NCBI GenBank assembly: GCA_031259205.1
Contig: JAIRLS010000069.1
Location: 1 to 9,908, forward strand
Origin: Bacteroidales bacterium
GTDB taxonomy: Bacteria > Bacteroidota > Bacteroidia > Bacteroidales > UBA4181
Length of the DNA stretch: 9,908 nt
Reading direction: 5' to 3'
Part shown: in pieces, positions 6,233 to 9,908 of the stretch
Layout of the letters: every line of letters starts with the position of its first letter
Numbering within the stretch: position 1 is the first letter of the stretch
Notes under the pieces: model-generated
Databases searched by the model: none
Seen by the model: only the letters and a program-made list of their open reading frames with translations
Told to the model about the DNA's origin: nothing
Program-made: the position numbers and the translations under genes

Positions 6233-7305
6233 AAGACAGACAAAAATTGTGTATCGGCATTACACAAGGCGATATCAACGGCATAGGATGCGAAGTTATT
6301 CTCAAAACACTGAATGACGCACGGATGTCGGAACTGTGTACGCCGGTACTTTACAGCTCTCCCAAAATTGTCGCTTATTTCCGTAAATCCCTCAGTTTAA
6401 CTTCGTTGAATGTGGTCTCCGTAAAATCTGCGGCAGAAGCGCAGGACGGAAAAATCAACATCGTCAACTGTCTGAGCGACGAGGTGTACGTGGACACAGG
6501 CAAATCGACCGAAATGGGAGGACAGGCGGCACTGGCAAGTTTACAAACCGCAGTGAAAGAGATAAAGGACAGGTTTATTGACGCTTTGGTAACAGCCCCC
6601 ATCAATAAACACAATATCCAGTCGGAACATTTCCGTTTTCATGGACATACCGAATACCTGCAATCGGAATTCGGCAATGAACAGGTACTGATGCTGATGG
6701 TAAGTGACCGTCTCAGGATAGGGATGATGACAGGACATATCCCGCTGTCGGAGGTACCCCAATCCGTTACTCAATCCCGTATCGTAGACGCTTTGCGCCT
6801 GTTGAACCGTACCATGCCGGCAGATTTCAATCTTAACCGTCCGAAAATAGCCGTCCTGTCGCTCAATCCCCACGCAGGCGACAACGGCGTTATCGGCGAC
6901 GAGGAACAAAGAATTATTATTCCTGCCGTCGAACAGGCTAAAAATGAGAAAATACTGGCTTTCGGGCCGTATCCTTCCGATGGCTTCTTCGGTTCGGAAA
7001 ATTATAGAAAATTTGACGCCATTCTTGCCATGTACCACGACCAGGGCATGACGGCTTTCAAAACCCTGTGCTTTGAAAGCGGAGTAAACTATACTGCCGG
7101 ACTGCCGGTCGTCAGAACATCCCCCGCACACGGAACAGCTTACGACCTCGCCGGAAAGGACATGGCCTCGCCGGAATCATTCCGTCAAGCAATGTATCTG
7201 GCGTGCGATATTGCGAAAAACCGCAAACGACACCGTTACGCGGTAAATAATGACATGAAGGGAACGAATGTTAAAGAAGCAAAAGAAGCAAAAGATGACC
7301 GTTAA
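6229..7305 (+). CDS. pdxA: 4-hydroxythreonine-4-phosphate dehydrogenase
   Basis: This 358-residue PdxA oxidises 4-phosphohydroxy-threonine with NAD in the DXP-dependent route to pyridoxal 5'-phosphate. Motifs are GITQGDINGIG (10-20), VTAPINK (121-127), GHTEYL (139-144), MTGH with H170, LNPHAGD with H215, and MYHDQG with H270. The last three histidines correspond to the metal ligands of E. coli PdxA, and RTSPAHGTA (296-304) follows. It is about 30 residues longer than the E. coli enzyme and ends in a charged tail, KEAKEAKDDR, encoded by a 9-base tandem repeat at 7273-7290. The start overlaps the aminopeptidase stop by four bases. PdxJ and other pathway genes are not in the window. Confidence 0.96.
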   Translation: MKDRQKLCIGITQGDINGIGCEVILKTLNDARMSELCTPVLYSSPKIVAYFRKSLSLTSLNVVSVKSAAEAQDGKINIVNCLSDEVYVDTGKSTEMGGQAALASLQTAVKEIKDRFIDALVTAPINKHNIQSEHFRFHGHTEYLQSEFGNEQVLMLMVSDRLRIGMMTGHIPLSEVPQSVTQSRIVDALRLLNRTMPADFNLNRPKIAVLSLNPHAGDNGVIGDEEQRIIIPAVEQAKNEKILAFGPYPSDGFFGSENYRKFDAILAMYHDQGMTAFKTLCFESGVNYTAGLPVVRTSPAHGTAYDLAGKDMASPESFRQAMYLACDIAKNRKRHRYAVNNDMKGTNVKEAKEAKDDR

Positions 7306-7348
7306 CCCCGTTTAGATGATAAGTCGAATTTAATGAAAAGTCAGGCGG

Positions 7349-7909
7349 ATGAAAAATTTTTGGAACGAAGAATGGAAAGAAATAGAAACCATTGATAACG
7401 GTAAATATCAAAGGAAGAAATATGCCGTTTCAAATTACGGCAGGGCAGTTAGCTACACCGACGAAATAGAAACGGGCAAACTGCTGAAACTGGGATTCAT
7501 TGAAGGCTATCCCGTATTGAGCCTCAGTCGGAAGGTCAGGTACGGGCGTTGCCTGCACAAACTTGTAGCCCGCCATTTTCTGCCGGAACCGCTTTCCGGA
7601 CAGCATTACGTAATTCACCTGGATTTCGACAAACGCAACAACCACGTCAACAACTTGCGATGGGCAACAAAAGAAGAAATGTTACTCCACCAGAACGATA
7701 ACCCTGTTGTACAACATGCCCGCGAAAACCATTCCCCTCGCAGTAAAGGCGCCAAACTGACCCAACAACAGGTGAAACGCCTCAAAAAAGCCATTGCCGA
7801 TCCCCGGCGGAAGAGAAGCTACAGGCAAATCGCCCAAAGGTACGGCATCAGCGAAATGCAGCTATACCGCATCAAATCCGGCGAAAATTGGAACCATGTA
7901 ACGGTTTGA
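7349..7909 (+). CDS. NUMOD4/HNH protein with C-terminal helix-turn-helix
   Basis: This 186-residue protein has three parts. Residues 7-35 form a NUMOD4-like segment (EWKEI...YAVSNYGR). Residues 65-107 resemble an HNH_3 nuclease: HKLVARHF (70-77), then VIHLDFDKRNNHVNNLRW (88-105), with H90, D92, N97, N98 and N102 kept. The usual N before the histidine is I89, and the usual glycine after the aspartate is F93. Residues 157-181 look like a helix-turn-helix (SYRQIAQRYGISEMQLYRIK). Such architecture is known from homing endonucleases and phage genes. Here it is free-standing, with no intron or phage gene beside it. It starts 43 bases after pdxA, so it may be read from the same transcript; no promoter of its own was seen. 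Whether it cuts DNA or only binds it is open. Confidence 0.85.
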   Translation: MKNFWNEEWKEIETIDNGKYQRKKYAVSNYGRAVSYTDEIETGKLLKLGFIEGYPVLSLSRKVRYGRCLHKLVARHFLPEPLSGQHYVIHLDFDKRNNHVNNLRWATKEEMLLHQNDNPVVQHARENHSPRSKGAKLTQQQVKRLKKAIADPRRKRSYRQIAQRYGISEMQLYRIKSGENWNHVTV

Positions 7910-9403
7910 TTACAAATACCTCGTCCAGTCCGTCTTGTGCATGTCTTTCGTTTCGTTGAAAGCATGGTGGAACGCAAAGCTTGCCTTCAACTGATGCGGA
8001 GTGTGACCGTTACCCAACTTGAGGTAATCGTACAGTAATTGCCGGTATTCCGGATGCGCACAGTTTTCAATAATGCGTTGCGCCCGTTGTGTCGGCGAGG
8101 TGCCGCGCAAATCGGCAATCCCCTGCTCCGTAATCAGGATGGAAACGGAATGTTCCGAATGATCGTGGTGAGATACCATCGGCACAATAGCGCTGATATT
8201 GGTACCTTTGGCCACGGAGGGGGTTGTGAAGACGGAAAGGTAGGCATTACGGGTAAAATCGCCCGAACCGCCAATGCCGTTCATCATTTTCGTCCCCACA
8301 ACATGAGTAGAATTGATATTGCCGAAAATATCGGCTTCCAGAGCAGTATTGATGGTTATCAGTCCAAGCCGGCGAATCACTTCGGGATGGTTGGATATTT
8401 CCTGGGGGCGTAACAGGATTTTATCCCTGAAAAAATTCAAATCGGCATATATTTCGTCCATCACCTGATTGCTAACGGTCAGCGAACACCCGCTGGCAAA
8501 TTTCACTCTTTCCTCTTTCATCAAACCAATCACCGCATCCTGAATTACTTCCGTATAAATTTCAAAAACAGGAATGTTCGTGTTTTTTCCCATTGCGCCC
8601 AGTACGGCATTGGCGATATTGCCCACGCCCGACTGTATGGGCAGGAAAGAGGCCGGAATACGTCCTGCTTTTACTTCATTGACAAGGAAACTGGCTACGT
8701 TATCGCCGATTTTCGCCGTCACATCGTCCACAGGAGTGAAATTACCGCCTTCGTTTTCCTGTTGGGTTTCCACTACCGCCATTATTTTCGACGGATCGAC
8801 CTTGACGTAAGGTACGCCTGCACGGTCGGAAGGCTTGTATATCGGGATTCCCTCCCTGTGAGGCGGGTCGGCCGGTTCGTAGATGTCGTGCATCCCGCGG
8901 AGAGACTTGGGGTGCTTGCTGTTCAATTCGATGATAATCCGGTCGGCCAGCCGGCAAATGGTCGGTGTGATGCCCACGCCGCAAGTAGGGATAATTTCGC
9001 CGGAATCCGTAATGTCGGCAGCCTCAATAATAGCCGCATCCACCTTTCCGAGAAATCCGTAACGCAGGCTTTGCGCCAAATGCGACAGGTGCATGTCGAA
9101 ATAGGGCGCTTCCCGGCTGTTGATAGCATTGCGCAGGTCGATATTCGACTGGTACGGGGTGCGAAACCTGATGGCATGGGCGCGGGCAAGAGTGCCGTCA
9201 ATACTGTCGCCTGTGGATGCGCCGGTAAACATCCCTATGTTGAAAGGATTCCCCTTTGCCTGTTCGTTTTCGGCTTTCCGGGCAAGAGCCGCAGGCACCG
9301 CTTTAGGACATCCGGCAGGCGTAAACCCGCTGAACCCTACATGATCTCCGTGATGTATGAATTGAACCGCCTCCTCGGCAGTCATGATTGGATATTTGTT
9401 CAT
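7910..9403 (-). CDS. Acetyl-CoA hydrolase/transferase family, probably succinyl-CoA:acetate CoA-transferase
   Basis: This 497-residue protein belongs to the acetyl-CoA hydrolase/transferase family, which swaps CoA between acids through a glutamyl-CoA intermediate. GVGNIANAVL (259-268) and YTEVIQDA (283-290) match the family's CoA-binding and catalytic segments; E285 is the expected catalytic glutamate. GIGGSGDF (376-383) is the glycine-rich oxyanion loop. The length of about 500 and the EIYTEVIQD form fit the succinyl-CoA:acetate group (AarC/Cat1-like). In fermenting Bacteroidales such enzymes link acetate, succinate and propionate formation. The exact acid pair cannot be read from sequence. 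ATG at 9401-9403 follows a leader containing the 12-base palindrome ATAAATATTTAT (9406-9417). The stop codon directly adjoins that of the opposing HNH gene. Confidence 0.93.
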   Translation of the reverse strand: MNKYPIMTAEEAVQFIHHGDHVGFSGFTPAGCPKAVPAALARKAENEQAKGNPFNIGMFTGASTGDSIDGTLARAHAIRFRTPYQSNIDLRNAINSREAPYFDMHLSHLAQSLRYGFLGKVDAAIIEAADITDSGEIIPTCGVGITPTICRLADRIIIELNSKHPKSLRGMHDIYEPADPPHREGIPIYKPSDRAGVPYVKVDPSKIMAVVETQQENEGGNFTPVDDVTAKIGDNVASFLVNEVKAGRIPASFLPIQSGVGNIANAVLGAMGKNTNIPVFEIYTEVIQDAVIGLMKEERVKFASGCSLTVSNQVMDEIYADLNFFRDKILLRPQEISNHPEVIRRLGLITINTALEADIFGNINSTHVVGTKMMNGIGGSGDFTRNAYLSVFTTPSVAKGTNISAIVPMVSHHDHSEHSVSILITEQGIADLRGTSPTQRAQRIIENCAHPEYRQLLYDYLKLGNGHTPHQLKASFAFHHAFNETKDMHKTDWTRYL

Positions 9404-9434
9404 TTATAAATATTTATCGTCAATTTTTAAGGCA

Positions 9435-9442
9435 CAAAAATA
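9435..9442 (-). promoter_or_regulatory. -7 element for the CoA-transferase gene
   Basis: On the minus strand TATTTTTG matches TAnnTTTG exactly. It is 31 bases before the ATG, so transcription would begin near 9428. No -33 TTTG is seen at the usual spacing. The stop codon of the possible small gene at 9444-9542 lies immediately upstream. Confidence 0.5.
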
Positions 9443-9443
9443 A

Positions 9444-9542
9444 TCATTTTTTTACTATTTCCTCTACCTGTTTTTCGTTGAGATGAGAATATGCCTGTAT
9501 CCACTCTATGAGAAGCCTGTTTTTATGGCTGATAATAACCAT
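9444..9542 (-). CDS. Possible small protein of 32 residues
   Basis: The minus strand from the ATG at 9540-9542 encodes 32 residues beginning MVIISHKNRLLIEWIQAYSH and ending in EEIVKK. The composition is protein-like, with an amphipathic pattern and a charged C-terminus. The stop TGA lies just before the -7 element of the CoA-transferase gene. A dyad TTTGAA-A-TTCAAA (9544-9556) sits two bases upstream of the start, which could be an operator. The first residues recall the start of HigB-type toxins, but the rest does not, and no antitoxin is visible, so I do not assign that function. It could also be a remnant of a longer gene, or chance. Confidence 0.3.
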   Translation of the reverse strand: MVIISHKNRLLIEWIQAYSHLNEKQVEEIVKK

Positions 9543-9631
9543 CTTTGAAATTCAAAAAAATTAGCTCAAAAACAGGGGCATTTGACTGCGTCGATTTTCA
9601 ATTCAAATTGTCGCATGGTCTGTTAATCGGC

Positions 9632-9648
9632 CTGTCCCGCAGGGACAG
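9632..9648. repeat. Hairpin CTGTCCC/GGGACAG, extends unit copy 1
   Basis: CTGTCCC (9632-9638) pairs fully with GGGACAG (9642-9648) around GCA. It is the stem of the first repeat unit and is two pairs longer than in the other copies. Confidence 0.75.
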
Positions 9649-9659
9649 CACTTTATTAA
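9634..9659 (+). repeat. Palindromic repeat unit, copy 1
   Basis: The 26-base unit is stem GTCCC, loop GCA, stem GGGAC, linker AGC and tail ACTTTATTAA. It shares its layout and tail with the units at 9702-9727 and 9733-9758. Confidence 0.75.
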
Positions 9660-9680
9660 CCGTAGGTTTTAACCTGCGGT
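9659..9680. repeat. 10-pair hairpin between repeat units
   Basis: ACCGTAGGTT (9659-9668) pairs with AACCTGCGGT (9671-9680) at all ten positions, one of them a G-T pair. It lies directly after the tail of copy 1. Similar ACC-TAGG/CCT-GGT hairpins are, to my recollection, common in dispersed repeats of Bacteroidota genomes; this was not checked. Confidence 0.7.
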
Positions 9681-9701
9681 GACAGGACAATACGGTCATA
9701 A

Positions 9702-9727
9702 GTCCCTCCGGGACAACACTTTATTAA
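9702..9727 (+). repeat. Palindromic repeat unit, copy 2
   Basis: The 26-base unit is stem GTCCC, loop TCC, stem GGGAC, linker AAC and tail ACTTTATTAA. It lies 68 bases after copy 1. It faces copy 3, separated from it by ATCGG. Confidence 0.75.
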
Positions 9728-9732
9728 ATCGG

Positions 9733-9758
9733 TTAATAAAGTATTGTCGCTGCGCGAC
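9733..9758 (-). repeat. Palindromic repeat unit, copy 3, inverted
   Basis: Read on the minus strand, the 26-base unit is stem GTCGC, loop GCA, stem GCGAC, linker AAT and the same tail ACTTTATTAA. Both arms of the stem differ from copies 1 and 2 in a way that keeps pairing (C-G replaced by G-C). A small CTTTG/CAAAG hairpin (9758-9770) follows it. Confidence 0.75.
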
Positions 9759-9852
9759 TTTGCGGCAAAGACGTCGTTCGTCATTATAACCCCTAACTCC
9801 GCAAAAAATTACCCCGTCTAGTAAAAAAATTTGGGTCAACTGTCATAAAAAC

Positions 9853-9883
9853 TTTGCAGTATCAATTTTTTGTTGTAATTTTG
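9853..9883 (+). promoter_or_regulatory. Full Bacteroides-type promoter reading out of the window
   Basis: TTTG at 9853-9856, a 19-base spacer and TAATTTTG at 9876-9883 match the consensus at every fixed position, with the same spacing as the aminopeptidase promoter. Transcription would start near 9890 and run to the right. The driven gene is outside the window. Confidence 0.7.
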
Positions 9884-9888
9884 CGCTC

Positions 9889-9900
9889 ACCTAATTAGGT
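9889..9900. promoter_or_regulatory. 12-base palindrome at the predicted transcription start
   Basis: ACCTAATTAGGT is a perfect palindrome covering the predicted start site of the promoter at 9853-9883. This is a typical place for a repressor site. No regulator is known from the window. Confidence 0.45.
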
Positions 9901-9908
9901 TGTCTATT

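Larger units (their letters stand above)
9404..9908. other. Spacer with small frames, palindromic repeats and an outward promoter
   Basis: No long gene lies in these 505 bases. From left to right they hold the CoA-transferase promoter, a possible 32-codon minus-strand gene, a TTTGAA/TTCAAA dyad at 9544-9556, the palindromic repeat cluster (9632-9782), and a full plus-strand promoter at 9853-9883. Confidence 0.65.

Noticed and set aside
7273..7299. 9-base tandem repeat as a separate element
   Set aside because: AAAGAAGCA twice simply encodes the charged KEAKEA tail of PdxA; the frame is intact.
8762..9409. Open frame of 215 codons on the plus strand
   Set aside because: It is antisense to the CoA-transferase, with no recognisable motif.
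9632..9782. CRISPR array
   Set aside because: There are only three 26-base units, one inverted, with unequal spacing; this is a palindromic repeat cluster, not regular repeats with spacers.

Overview
The window looks like a chromosomal segment of a member of the phylum Bacteroidota, most likely order Bacteroidales. The evidence is several promoters of the Bacteroides type (TTTG, about 19 bases, TAnnTTTG), the lack of clear Shine-Dalgarno sequences, a GldA-type ABC ATPase, a long-form PurC, and a succinyl-CoA:acetate-type CoA-transferase. This placement rests on recognition of families, not on a database search.

Layout: (1) 1-233, the N-terminal 77 codons of an ABC-F ATPase on the minus strand. 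(2) 234-638, an AT-rich spacer with several small dyads, followed by a tRNA-Val(GAC) at 639-713 that has a mismatch in its T-stem. (3) 898-1812, a GldA-like ABC ATPase on the plus strand with no permease beside it. (4) On the minus strand, purC (3270-4217) followed 27 bases later by a secreted or lipoprotein Gfo/Idh/MocA-type oxidoreductase (1863-3242). (5) 4218-4789, a 572-base AT-rich divergent spacer with direct and inverted repeats and a full promoter at its right end. (6) On the plus strand, an M17 leucyl aminopeptidase (4790-6232) overlaps pdxA (6229-7305) by ATGA, and a NUMOD4/HNH protein with a C-terminal helix-turn-helix (7349-7909) follows. (7) On the minus strand, an acetyl-CoA hydrolase/transferase-family CoA-transferase (7910-9403), whose stop codon touches that of the HNH gene. 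(8) 9404-9908, a spacer with a possible 32-codon small gene, a cluster of palindromic repeat units whose stems are kept by compensatory changes, and a full promoter with a 12-base palindrome at its predicted start point. That promoter reads out of the window.

Most genes are housekeeping: purine synthesis (purC), pyridoxal phosphate synthesis (pdxA), peptide turnover (M17 peptidase) and acetate/succinate fermentation (CoA-transferase). The aminopeptidase and pdxA are probably one translationally coupled unit. purC and the oxidoreductase may share a transcript.

The least ordinary parts are the structured repeat cluster at 9632-9782, the promoters with dyads at 4738-4773 and 9853-9900, and the NUMOD4/HNH gene. 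I do not see CRISPR, a complete mobile element, or a clear defence system.
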